NCBI GenBank assembly: GCA_033065855.1
Contig: JAVXUO010000140.1
Coordinates: forward strand, 62,001-126,000
Reading direction: 5' to 3'
Source: Escallonia rubra
Taxonomy: Eukaryota > Streptophyta > Magnoliopsida > Escalloniales > Escalloniaceae
Length of the DNA: 64,000 nucleotides
Below, piece by piece: positions 25,441-37,623 of the stretch. The translations under genes and the position numbers were made by a program. Numbering within the stretch: the first letter of the stretch is position 1; every line of letters begins with the position of its first letter. A model generated the notes under the pieces. The model searched no databases and was not told the origin of the DNA. It saw nothing but the letters and a program-made list of their open reading frames with translations.

Positions 25441-27164
25441 TAGCCGGTTAAGCCCGCTTGAAGAAAGGAAAAATCGATCGAAGAGAGACCGACGCCTATT
25501 TCTCTATCCTTTCTATCTTTAAAAGTACACAAACGATTTCTGGACATTAATATTCCGAGAATATATATACCCTTAATACAAAACACAAAATTAATAAAAC
25601 ACCATTCTCCTTCTGCCCAAAAGCAACCGACGCCTACGTTTCTGAACCCCCTGCTGAAATCTAGACAACCCACCCTTCGCAGATAGACTTCCTCCCCCCA
25701 TTCTTTTCCTGCAATCGACAACGCTCACACCGCCGCGGCCGCGGCCGCCGCCGCCGCCCAGGTTCGTTCCATCTCAAACAAATCTCGCTACCCATACCCA
25801 TTACCCTCTCTCATCCGGGGTCATCCATGCCGGTTGACATGGAAAAGCCCAACTGTATTCGCTTATCAAAATTCAGTTCAATTCAAATCAATAAATACGT
25901 GCAGAAATTTAGAGAAGTGAATATGCGGGGCAACGAATCTTATGGAGTTCAAATTTCCCTTTTTATTATGTTGACATATACACCCATTTATGATTTAACC
26001 CATTTTCTCCAGAGTCACATAAATATATAAATAGTAATTTGCGAGTTTGTTCCAAACAACCACATTCAAGGAAAGTCCTCATTTTTTCCCTTCATATCTG
26101 GAAACATCCATTTGGGGCTTTATTTTGCATAATTCTTCATGGTGTTATCGTTTCCTTTACAGCCAAATTTGGGAGATATATAGCCATTCACAAAGTTTGC
26201 TCCGAGTAACCAAAACAAGAAAAGAAGGTAAAAGTTACCTTCAATTTATTATGCTTAAAACTGATTTTACTGTTTTTGATTTAGTCAAAATCTACTTTTG
26301 ATACTATATCTCATTTCGCCCTCAACACCTCTCACATCCATATCCTTTGCCTACATACTTGTGATCACTAAAACATTAGCTTGTTGCATAATCCAGATTA
26401 AAGATAGTTAGATTATCATTTTTTTGTGATAAATTTCTTATAGTTGGTGATTAATGCCGTCATGCTTGGTGGTTGGAGTGTTGGGTCTTTAATATGAGTT
26501 TTAGGCACGGTGTGCTTAAACGGCTTTTAACTTAGTCAGTAAATCACATCCAGTGATTTGGGATTGCTTAACAGTGAATGTCTTCTTAATCATTTTTCGT
26601 GTTACCCTTGCACATATAAATGAAGTGATATTTGAGCTCCACTTTTCACTATATGAGCTACTATTAACTCAAAAGCCTTAAAAGTGTTGCTATATAGCCG
26701 CTTTAGCAACAAAAGTAAAACTCAAATAACTAAAGTGGAACTCAGATATCAGTTTTTAAGTTTTAATTGTATTCAGTGTCCACCTTAGTAAAATCTCTCG
26801 CTCCTTTCACCGGCTATAAATGGACATTCGAATTAAGCATTCCTTCCCATTAGTATGGCTTCTTTCTTGGTGTTGTTTTCATTAGGGTACCAATACCAAC
26901 TTCCAAGAATCTCATGCTTTAACCACTACTAGTTGTGCTTATTTGCTAGTCAAGTTATTAGCAAATTGAACTTCACTTGCAAGGCCTGAAGCAAGAGATA
27001 CTAGAGGAGAGGACCAACATATCACACAGAATCAAGGATTTCTAAAAAGCATGTCTAACATATCAAGGATTTCAAAAAGCATGTCTAACATACTACATCT
27101 TATTGGAGCATAAACAAAGACGGGAAAGGTTCGTTTTGCAACCAAATTGTGAAACGTCGAACTG
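25441..27164. other. Intergenic region with GCC-repeat CpG island
   Basis: Bases 25728-25760 are a (GCC)n / CGGCCG tract followed by CAG|GTTCG. It looks like a promoter or leader reading right, but no downstream coding exon was recognised in 25800-27100. The rest is AT-rich. A 27-30-base segment (ATATCAAGGATTTC...AAAGCATGTCTAACATA) is tandemly doubled around 27018-27092. Confidence 0.45.
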
Positions 27165-30100
27165 CTATCTGGGTTCAATCCTTGAAATTGTTAGGCCATT
27201 CACCGAACAATTTCCTGTACTGTTTGCGGAAGAATTTGCTTTCATCACACTTCGGCTGGTACAAAATGCAGGCTGCTTAGGTGTTGGTAGAGCGGCAAGG
27301 TCATTGCTAAGCATCGAGACAATGTCGGACATGGTAGGCCGATCAGATGGATTTTCTTGCACGCAGAGAAGTCCGATGTTAATGTACCTCAACAATGTAG
27401 ATGCAGAAGAAGGATGAACCAACACCGAATCTATCAACTCCAATGCTCGATCAGCATTCCACATTCCCCACGCCTGCAAGATTGCGTTAGATTATATTAT
27501 AAGCATGTGCTACCCCAAACTTAGCTCGCATGGGAAAACTGCTAAGAAGGCGAAAAGAGAAGATAAGGTATGCTAGTTGGCTCACATGTCCAAGAAGATT
27601 GAGAGGATCTTTGTTGTAGAAACCTGTGTTCTTCTTGCCACTCACAATCTCAAGCAGCAATACTCCAAAGCTAAATACATCAGACTTAACTGAGAAAAGG
27701 CCTTCCATTGCATATTCGGGAGCCATATAACCACTGCAAAACATATAAATTACTTCCAAGTATCTTGCAAATCTTTGCTATTTATGAACAACATTATCAG
27801 CTGTTTACGTCTTAGCACCCAAGTTTAGTTATGTACTTACAATGTCCCAACAACCCTATTTGTGTTGGCTTCTGACTCATTGCCACCAAATATCCTTGCC
27901 ATTCCGAAATCTGATATCTTGGGGTTCATCTCACCGTCCAATAGAATGTTACTGGCCTTCAAGTCTCTATGAATAATACGGAACCTTGAATATTGATGTA
28001 GATACAGAAGCCCTTGCGCAATTCCTTCTACAATACCAATGCGCATCCTCCAGTCTAACAGCTGTTTTTTGTTTAAATCTGTCTCGTGTTTATGTTCAAT
28101 TATAATTGGTTTAGCATTCCTGAATGTCTAACAAAAGACAACAATTGATAGTAACGGGGGTCAGTTATAGGAGAAGACGAACCAAATATGAAGGAATCCA
28201 AACTTTTATTGGGCATGTACTCGTAGATCAGTAGCTTCTCATCTTGCTCGATGCAGCAACCCAAGACTCTGACAAGATTTCGATGCTGGAGCTTGGAAAT
28301 TAACCCTATCTCATTTCTGAACTCTTCTAAGCCTTGTCCAGATCTTTTCGAAAGCCTCTTAACAGCTAGCTCTTGTCCTCCGAATGATTGTGCCTGTTCA
28401 ACAATAATACGGAGTCTATCATTGTTGGCATAATCATGACAGTCACTCCACAAGATTTTTTTTAAAAAAAAATTCAGTCACTAATAAACTGTAAGTGCTG
28501 ATGAGGAAATAAATAATCTTGTCAGCAAAGTGTTTAGGGTATCGATCTGCTGTACAACATAGGTGTTGTACCTACAAAATGCCTCTAAATGTTTTTTAGC
28601 GACAAAAAATTCTCACTATAAATTTTGGTAACAGCGACAAAACACTTTTAATGACAATCTTTTGTCGCTAAATGTTGTACCGCACCTCTGCTGTACAACA
28701 GAGGATCTTGATCCCGATATTTGGTATACAAAATATTTTTCGTGAGTGAATATTTTCAAACAACATGCTATTGGACCCGAAAAATTGCTGAAATTTTCAG
28801 ACAGTTATATTCATGGCAATGGTAAACTAATTAAGGCACTGCACTTTAGTTTTCTATATCACCTTGTAAACAGGTCCAAAGCCTCCCTCTCCGAGCTTAT
28901 TGTCTGCTGAGAAGTTAGCTGTCGCAGCAGACACACTAGAAAAACTAAACAATGGCAGTTCAACGTCCCTATCTGCTCCCATTCTCAGAGCATCTATGTT
29001 TTTATCATCAGCAGATGCTTTGTTGCAACCATCAAAATCATATGATAAGAAATCTTTGCTCAGATCCTTCTCCCCTGTTTATCGTAGAAGAAGAAGAGTG
29101 TCAGTCCCTCAAGGATCAGAGCACGTGTTAAGGGCAAAGGTTTTAGGTCCACATTACTTAAAGTCCGTCTTTTATGTTTGAGTATGTGCCCGTGCTTGTG
29201 TCCATCTGTGTGCAAACATCAATGTGTTATTGGGTCACTGGCTTTCCCAGTTCGATGGATGTTCAAGTCCTATACCTCTATAAACTGAAGTTGGATATTT
29301 TTAAATTACGGAGGCATGATCAATGTAAAAATTTCTGTGTGTCAAATTCTTTCAACTTGAGTTCTAGCTATCATAATACAAATGCACCTGCTTTTTTGCG
29401 CTTTCCCTTGCAGACAACAAAGCATATAACACCAGCTGGAACAAGTACTGTTAGTGATACCAGCACTGATATAATCACCAGCAGCGTTCTGTTCCCTGAA
29501 GTCATGCATATATTGTCATCAGTCTCAAGTTAAAAACGAAATGCTACTGACGTAATTCGCTGTAAGAGGAAGAAAGAAACCAAATTGTTCAACTGCAGCC
29601 ACTTATCTCCAGTACCTGGAAGCTCAGATGCAGCGAGCTTGAGATAGATGTCTTGCTTATTGTTGTCGTTAATTCGTAATTCCTGCATATTTAGCAATGC
29701 TCCAAACCACATCGAGCACCCAGTACTACTATACGCACATGCTTTGCAAGAACAGTTTTGCATGCAAGCAGACTTGCAAGTTTTAAGAGACTGAGCAGGG
29801 TATGGGGTTGGATCTGCAGGCAACTTTACATCTGGAATATGCAGGAATCCATCCCTGTTTCCCTTTGAAGGAGGATTATCTTCACACTGCAGAGGGGCTC
29901 TCCTCACACAACTATATGACCACTGATCTAGTCTCGTGTTTTCGGTTGAGTATGGTTCAAAACCTTGCAAACACTTGCAGAAGGTCAGGAGGTTCTTACT
30001 GGAGATCCCGAACGGACCACAATAAGCAGGTTCCTTGGGTTGAACGAAAATTGATTCCCAACTCCAAAGGTCACGATGGCAGACCTGCTGATTGAGCTGT

Positions 30101-30924
30101 CCTGACATAGTCACTACAAGTCTTGACACAATAACAGGATTGAAAAGTGAGTATGTGAAATAGGTTTCATTCTCGTCCGAGAAAAAATTGAAACGGTAGG
30201 TATGGCTTAGTTCAGGAACAAAGTTAAAAAATTGGCCTTGCCAGACTCCACTACTCCAGTATCTTGTGGACATGTTCCACTTCATAACATATTCATTGCT
30301 TCCTCCTGGATCTATCCCAACTGAAAACAAACCAGGGGAAGGATCATCTGGGTTTTTCCATGAGGTAAGAAGTTGAATTTTACCAGTACGCTTGTCGATG
30401 CCGAGCTTTGCACCAGGAAGCCACGTATCTGTTGGGTGATCAAAGCTTTGCCAATACATGGTAGGTGACCTTGAACCATATCTCAGTACAAAGTTCCCGC
30501 TATCAAGAAGTACTGCCTCAACAGAAGCAGGCGCGGTTACGATCGAATTGGTTGACCAAATTGTTTGAGATTCATTTTGCAGCACCAGATTACCATCTTC
30601 AGAGAATTCAAGCCTCGAAAGAGATGAGTTCACCAATGGCTTGTCTCTGTTTGCTACCCATACAATCGCTTTATCACGGTTCTTGTACCATATGCCAAGG
30701 TACATGTTATGAGAAGTACCTGGTGTGAAGAAACCCAGCTCGAACGTGCCATCTTCAGATACCATGGTCTGGCTCCGGGAGAGAGACTGCCCTCGTGAAA
30801 GACTGTTCAAACCTACAGGTAACAGAAGCAAAACCCAGAGGAAGACCCATGGCCTTGCTGTGGTACAGTTGTGCCTTCCACAAACAAAAACACCATAACA
30901 ATGAAGTATTTGTGGAAGAGACAT
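27165..30924 (-). CDS. G-type lectin S-receptor-like serine/threonine kinase (SD1 type)
   Basis: Seven exons on the minus strand: 29616-30924, 29388-29495, 28863-29074, 28183-28393, 27841-28078, 27586-27733 and 27165-27473. This is the usual SD1 gene structure; all junctions are in phase and give 844 residues. In order: signal peptide core ([14 protein letters not shown], about 26-39), bulb-type lectin domain (about 50-185), S-locus glycoprotein domain, PAN/apple domain with clustered cysteines (about 350-430), transmembrane helix (about 438-463) and kinase. Kinase motifs are intact: GEGGFG near 534, K555 in [11 protein letters not shown] with D652, DFG at 670 and APEYAMEG. It should be an active RD kinase of the plasma membrane. 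Such kinases act in defence or self-recognition; the ligand is unknown. The 25 residues before the hydrophobic core are longer than usual. Confidence 0.95.
28545..28705. mobile_element. Small MITE with TAGCGACAAAA inverted repeats in kinase intron 3
   Basis: The segment holds TTTTTAGCGACAAAA and, inverted, TTTTGTCGCTAAA. It is bounded by CTGCTGTACAACA at both sides (about 28548 and 28689). The AGCGAC motif resembles the subterminal repeats of CACTA elements. A second copy of this family is split by the Helitron at 49858-54308. Confidence 0.65.
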
Positions 30925-32467
30925 CTGTTCATCACCAGATTCTTCACATGTATTTGCTGAAAAACATTTAGTATGATATATATGTATATATTGATATATT
31001 GATATATAATCACAGCCTCATGAGTCATGACCTTGTGAGAGGAAAAAGTCCATTTGACATGAGGTCCACTATGCTAACTTTTCTCCTTAAGACAGGCAAT
31101 TCAGCAGCAATATATCCATGTTTTGACCGACATATTTACCGGTTGAGCATTTAAACCGTACTAAAATTGATCTGATTATAAAAATCAGACCAACCAATCC
31201 GTCTATTTTTAAACCGATTTAAAATTCAATCGGTTTGATTTTTTTTCCTTTCCAAATCGTACATTCGGTTCGGTCAGTTCGGTTCAGATTTTTTTTGAAA
31301 CCGCATAAACCGAATCAACCGTATATAATATAACATATCTATATTTTTACCTAATCTTAATTACTTTTTACTAGCTTTAGTTATCTAACCACTCATATAA
31401 AATGAGATAAATATTAAATCCCTTGATATAACACACATTTGTCACTCGCCGCCTACATCCCACTAAGTGTTATTAATTATGATAAAAAAATCAGTTTTTT
31501 TTGGAACTTATTAGCATGTATAAGCTATTAATTTTTGAGCTTAAACTTGCTCAGAATTGAGTTTGGCTCAAACTGATCCGTTCAATTCGTTCAACCCACA
31601 GAAACCGAACCGTTCAACCACGGTTCGATTTTTTTTTTCCAAACCGAGGTTGGTCGGTTCGGTTTGGTATACAACCTTCAAACCGAACCAACCGAACTGT
31701 ACTCATCCCTAATATTTACCATCACCCTGATTCAACCAAACCCAACTAGTAAAAGTTAATCATTTTGACAAGATTTTTGTGAATGTTTGCAGCAACAGAA
31801 CGACTGATAGCTCATGAATTAACGGCAAACAAAGCATCACACAGAGAAACCAACTACTCAAACGCCCCAACAAGCCTTTTCAATCGACGCCCACACATCT
31901 TACAAGTCACACAAGACGACCCACCAAAGTGGTATTATGCATAGCTCCCTGGTGGCAAAAATAAAGGTAGCCCTGTTGATACTATTAGATAGGCTAATAG
32001 CACTCTCCGTATTGTTGTTTTAGGCACATGATCCGTGTACGAGACAACAATCATACATAGTCATCTAGAGAGTGCCATTAATACTTTAAAGATAATTGAT
32101 AGTTGCACTGTACTTTTTATTACTTACCTTTAATGACAATCTAAATAGTTTCTAGAAACATTCGATCCTCGTAGGAAGCATCGTCTGTGAGTTGATTTTT
32201 CTAAGTAGTTTTCGCCCTTCCCCTTTTTTCCCCCCGTTACTCGGCGCTTGTTTACTTTTAGCCAAGAGATGGGGCGCAAGTGGTTTTCCTCATACGTGGC
32301 TCCACCATGACTAGGCCTCGCGACTCCCGCAAAGCATTTTGAAAACTCGTCAAGTTTCAAAAAACACAAAACCCGCCAATTCATTTTAAACACCTGAGAA
32401 GCCAGAAGATATAAACATCCGGAGAAATCGATCTTTTGGAGAAAATTGAAAGAAGTTCGAGAGAGGG
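30925..32467. other. Kinase / coiled-coil gene divergent intergenic region
   Basis: Both genes read outward from here. Bases 31130-31715 are a repeat rich in CGGTTTGGTT/CGGTTCGGTT on both strands, of a type found as hAT-like MITEs in plants. It ends with GTACTCATCCCTA. The remaining sequence is AT-rich, with no gene seen. Confidence 0.5.
31130..31715. repeat. CGGTTYGGTT-rich repeat, hAT-like MITE candidate
   Basis: Many direct and inverted copies of AACCGA/TCGGTT occur, densest at 31250-31320 and 31560-31700. The two sides could fold together. The exact ends and target duplication were not identified. Confidence 0.5.
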
Positions 32468-35400
32468 ATGGGGAGGAAGAGAGGAACGAAGAAGCCTACG
32501 GCGGCGGATTTCCTGGTGACGCCGCTGCCTACCACCGTCAGCCCCGGCCGATCGCCGACGGAATCGCCGGCGGAATTCGAGTTCGATCTCAACACCTTCA
32601 CTACCACCACCACCACCGCCTCAGCTTCGAAGAAGGACGCCAACGGCCGCGGCAAAAGCAGAGCCTCCGGAGCGGCAGCATCGGCCTCCGTCCTGATGCA
32701 GCCTACCGGATCTTCGCCGTCGGCCCTGAGAAGCGTGAGTACGGTGTCGGATCTGAAGGATCTGGCCTCTTCGCGCCTGGACTCGATCAAGAAGCAGCTA
32801 GAGCGGTCGCACCTGGAGATCGTGAGTGACATGGACGCCTCCCACTCTCGCCTCCACAAACGGCTCAAGGTCTCTGTGTGTGTGTAATTGGTATCCTGTG
32901 TGTGCTTGTAATTGTGGAAATTGCAGTTTGATTTACGCTTGTTGTGGCATTTGTCAACGGCTTCGTAGAATTAGAGGTTTTGCTCTATAATTGCTCGGTT
33001 ATTGCTGTGTGTGTGTAGTTGCAGAAAATGTGGTTTGATGTGCCCGCGCACGTGTATGTGATTAGTCGCTTAAAACACTATTTAGAATTGGAGGTTTTGT
33101 GTGTTTTTAGTTGCAGAAACTGAGTATTTGATGTTCTCTTGTTGTTTCATTTGATATGCACTTTATAGAAGTACACTTATTGCTAGTTGCTCGATTGTTG
33201 CCCTTCGTGTGTGTAGTTGTGGCAAAAAGTGCGTTGCTATGAGTGTTTCCCTTAATTGTTTCACTTGACGTGCACGTTCTAGAACTAGAGATTGTGCCCT
33301 AATTGCTCAATTGTCGCTCTTTATCTCTATCTAAAACTCATCACACACACTCACAGAAGAAGCACCATATTTTTATCGATCTATTCTTCTATGTTTGTGC
33401 TTTGATGTATGATTTGATCAAACAGTTCTACATCTGAGGTTGAAAGATCATATTTCATTACATTCTGGTTCGAAGTACGTGGAATTTTTTTTGCATTCTT
33501 ACTCGTGTTTGTTGTGCTTGTGATATAATGCGGCGTGTTTGTACTTGTGTGTACGGTCCAGCAGAAAAAGCAATTTGACATGTCTCTGAAATTGATGGGT
33601 ACAAACACACGCGCACACACGAACATAAGTGGATCATACTTCTGTCAATTAATCTCTCTATCTACAGCAATTGATCATTTCTCACGTGTATGGAAACAAA
33701 AATTTGCCTCAATGTGCTTTGATGTGTGATTGATATTTTCTAGGGCTAGAGATTGACAGATTATGTCCTGTTGTGTTCTGTTTGTGAAGGCTGCATGAAT
33801 TTCTTACTTTTGGACCATGCTTTTGGTTTAAAAGTTGAAGCATGTAAAGATATGTAAGATATACATGAAGAACTTATTTAAGGTGATCCAGTCAAGGTGG
33901 AGTATCGATATATAATGATTTGATGCCGCTTTCTGGTTTCATTTCTGAGGCTTTCGTTTCAAGAGGATGCGCTTTAACAATTTCTCAAGGCTTTTGATCG
34001 GTACTCAAGAAATATATCTCGGTGCATATCTAGTGTTTTGAGCAGATTAAATTCTGTTGAGTTCGTATGGCTTGTTCGATAGATCGTTTAGCGCTCATAC
34101 TAGCTCAACTCTTACAGCATTGCTTGTGATTATCATGACGTCAATTCCTTTCTGTTTTATTTTCTTGGATTAGACTAATTTCCGACCAAGTTTATACCCA
34201 TGCATCATCAAATGGTCTTTCTTAGAAGAAACAAAGGAGTACTAAAATTCTATAGACTTAAGACTTGCTTTATTTGTTTCGTTTTGTTTTATCTCATGTT
34301 GTACACTCATTTACCTTCATCAGAAGGCATTCATATTCAAATAGCACAACATCAGTTTTGATGTTCCTTTTTTTTTTTTTCTCTATTTCGTGGAACTCTG
34401 CCCTCCCTTTTCCGTTCTTATTAGAAAGATGAACCTTTTCTCCCCATCACATTAGTAGGCCTCACATGATGGTGTAGATGCTGGTATGAACAGAACATTG
34501 CTTCCAAATCAAATAAGCAGTTACAGACGCATGCGGATTAACCAGGCCATTTCAGAAATCATAGGCATGCTGATGATCAGCATATGATGATCTTAAATGC
34601 TGAGATTTAGCTAACCGGAAAAATATTAACTTCTATGCAGTCAAATGTACTGATCAAGAATTGATGTTTGGCTTTCCTGAGGTTCTTGTAATGCTTCACA
34701 AAGTAATTCTACTTAGAAAGGCCACCTATTCCAGTCAGTACTTGAAGTTAGCTCCCCTGAAGATCTTTAGATATTTGCCATGAAAAGGATTAAAGCACCT
34801 CCAGTGTAGCTTTTTGGTTTTGTACAAATATTTCTTGTATCACATGCCGGCTACTTGTAGATTGTTCCTTACTTCGTCCGTTGTCTAGAACTAGAACTCA
34901 TGATAAATCTTACTATTGTGGTTTGATAATATTATATACCTGCAGGAGAAATGGCTTAGTTGTTGGGTTAGTAATAATAATTTTTTACAGTTAAATACAG
35001 GCATTATAATTTTATTAACAGCAGCAGTGCTTCACAAACTAAAACAAGGTTGTGATTTTCAATTCCAATAGATTCAGACACAGACATGCCAGCAAGTGAT
35101 GGATGAAGCTGAAAAGGAATATAAGAAGACGACTGAGCGAATTAGTGAGAGTCAGGAGGCAATGAAGGTGGTTTGGCATTCATCTTTTATTCAAAGCTAG
35201 TCAGTTTCTTCACAAGTATGCTGTATTAACTCGCGTTATCAAATGGTTTTCAGGCTTCATACATGGAGTTCATAGCAGAAGCACAGGCCACGGCATCTCG
35301 TGGTAAGCATATCTTAATTTACTGTGGGCTAAAAGTAAAGGGAACTTTACTTTTGAATAACCAAAATCAGGAAATTGCCTTTTAAATTTTTATAAATATA

Positions 35401-36357
35401 ATATAACTTCGGAAGTTCATGTGGGGTGAGATCTCCAATTTGGCGTTTGTGTGCAAGAAATGTCCCAGTTTTTGTCTTTTTACTGGTCAAAGCATGGGGC
35501 AATCAGAAATTAGATAAGTAGATCTGTACTATTTATTATGTGAGAAATATTTCTACAAATTAGTATCACAGTCTGGTTGACCTATGGTATATTAGATAAC
35601 TATGTAGCTCCCAAAGATGTGCATAAAGATCTTAAAATAACCATGGAGTGCATAATATCTTAGCTAATTGTGATTTTATTATTCTAAGTCTTTTCGTTTT
35701 AGTTTTGCAAAGATGTGCTCCCAAGAGGTGCATAAAGATCTTAAAATAACAATGAAGTGGCGATTCCCACTTTTGACATGTTAACAGAACAGGGTCTTAT
35801 AGAATCCCTCCATTTATATTTATATAGAATTCCTCTTAGCGAAATAAGTATTGGGTGAAAGAACTAAAACTTATGGAATAAAGATTATGGGAGGGGTTAT
35901 GAAGGGGGTTCTCAAAACTGGTTTTCGGGGAGGTCGACTAGAAGGAAAGTTCAACGATCAAAGCCGAGATAGAAAAAAGAGATAGTAAGTGCTTTGGCTA
36001 CTAGAGATGTAACCGGTTAGCTCGTTTATCCGTGATCCGAGAGTCGTGATAAAAGGTCCTGGTCTCAGAAGAGATGCATCATGACGAGCCAGAAGTGGTA
36101 TACTATAGAGAAAGTTTCGTACATGACATAAGCCCTATGCCCATTTGGAGGCGGGGTAGTTCGTTATCTCAGCATCGCGAAAAGCACAAAAAAGCCGTTG
36201 AGCGCGAGTACGCACGTCTATCACATTTTTCAGCTTGACTTGATTTCGTTTTAATTTTGCAGTGTGCAAAACCTCCATCCCTGAGCTCTCGCAGTCCTTT
36301 GAGAAAGCTATTGATGTTCTTCGGAACCGTTATGGCATCCCAGCAACTTCAGTTTAA
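32468..36357 (+). CDS. Small basic coiled-coil protein, function not assigned (possibly ASY4-like)
   Basis: Four exons: 32468-32869, 35072-35167, 35254-35302 and 36263-36357. They are in phase with GT-AG introns and encode 213 residues. The N terminus is basic (MGRKRGTKKP), then Ser/Thr/Ala-rich low complexity with a run of threonines (about 45-51). From about residue 88 to 205 the protein is rich in charged heptad-like helices (LDSIKKQLERSHLEI, MDEAEKEYKKTTERI, SQSFEKAIDVLRNRYGI), consistent with a coiled coil. Nothing catalytic or membrane-spanning is seen. Size and architecture recall the meiotic chromosome-axis protein ASY4, but I recognise this only by shape, so the name is a guess. Intron 1 is 2.2 kb. 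Intron 3 holds an odd GC-rich insert. The ATG is preceded by a purine-rich leader. Confidence 0.85.
35870..36235. other. GC-rich foreign-looking segment in coiled-coil gene intron 3
   Basis: Base composition changes sharply from the AT-rich intron around it. On the plus strand it reads short Arg/Lys/Gly-rich stretches (for example KGVLKTGFRGGRLEG) with stops. This kind of composition is typical of plant mitochondrial DNA or an old transposon. No gene could be named. Confidence 0.35.
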
Positions 36358-37623
36358 CTTGTACCATGCCAGACTGACAGGATATATAGGTGAGTGAGCT
36401 CTTTTAAAGCTTGATGCAACCTTTTCAGCTAATCGTACAAGTTGCTTACTGTCTGTTTCACCTTTTTTCCTGGTACCCACTGCTCTTGCATTTTTGCCTG
36501 TAAAACTCATGTTTGGAGTTTTTCCTCTTTGACAGAGGTAATAAAGATTGCCTGGATCGTAGTTTGACCTACTGTATTGGTAGCTCAAAAGAATACTGAC
36601 AACTTATACTGAAATCATAAAGCGGTGTAATAAGTTATGAACTGAAGCCTCTTTGTCATGTAAAGAATTCGGAATGCTTGCAATGCACAGAGACTAAAAA
36701 CAGTTCATCTGATCTTTATGTACTGGTAGTACCTCCAGGATAAGATTGCCCTTATAATGTCGTTCTGCTAAGAACTCACGCAGGATAAGAATGACCTTAC
36801 AACACACACATGCAAAGATACAAAGATGTTAATGTACAACATATCTCAGGATAAATGTGACCCTATAAGGTACTTGATTCAATGAGAGATAGACATATTT
36901 ACTTTGGCTCTCAGCTCTTTATCTTTTGGTTGCAATGTAGTAGAATATTTACTTGATTCTGCTGTAATGAGCACTTTGTCGTTAATCTACGTAGAGTCCA
37001 TGGCATTTAATTGCCCTCAAAGTCGACAATTTTAATTTGTGGTGATCATCTTCTGTGTGAAAATTTGTTTTTCAGGAATTAATTGCTGTGGAAAGAGGAG
37101 AATCAGGGGGTGTTTTCTTTATTCAGCAGTCGAGGTGAATCAACTTTCGTTGACACAGCAATTAATAGCAGTTTGCACTATACATAAGACTGGATTTTTT
37201 AAGTAGGCTTGTAGAGGAGAAAGCAACGTATAAAGTTTCGAGAAATATGCAACGCCAAATACTTATTGGCTACTAAGGAATATAAAAATGCATAGATGTG
37301 TTATTGGTTTTCATTTGTAGGTTTAAAAGAGTCGAGCTGGTTGATAATTTGCTCGAGTTTAGCCTGAAATATTAACTGTCATCTAGGAAGCTATTAGCTT
37401 TGCTTGCTGGTTTCCAGATAATCTTAGTTCTTTTGAAATTATATGTCTTTACTTTTCTTCATTTCGAACCTTATGTTCCGTATAAGGAACAAGGGCATTA
37501 TAGTAATCTGACCGCAAGTTCAAGCGGATAAGCTTTTTCTTCCAAAATCTGAAGAAGAATTCCTCACCAACCAAGCATTTGCCAAACTGTGTAAGAGAAA
37601 GCCCAAGCACAGGAAACGAAGCC
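36358..37623. other. 3' UTR of coiled-coil gene and PAM68 promoter
   Basis: An intron-like GTGAGT at about 36390 and AG-containing tracts suggest possible 3' UTR splicing. A short repeat CAGGATAA...GACC(T/C)TA recurs at 36737, 36781 and 36848. No gene was seen. The PAM68 leader is probably within 37480-37623. Confidence 0.4.

Noticed and set aside
32386..32868. Antisense 160-codon frame over exon 1 of the coiled-coil gene
   Set aside because: It mirrors a GC-rich coding exon, has no family similarity, and the sense frame joins to conserved splice sites.
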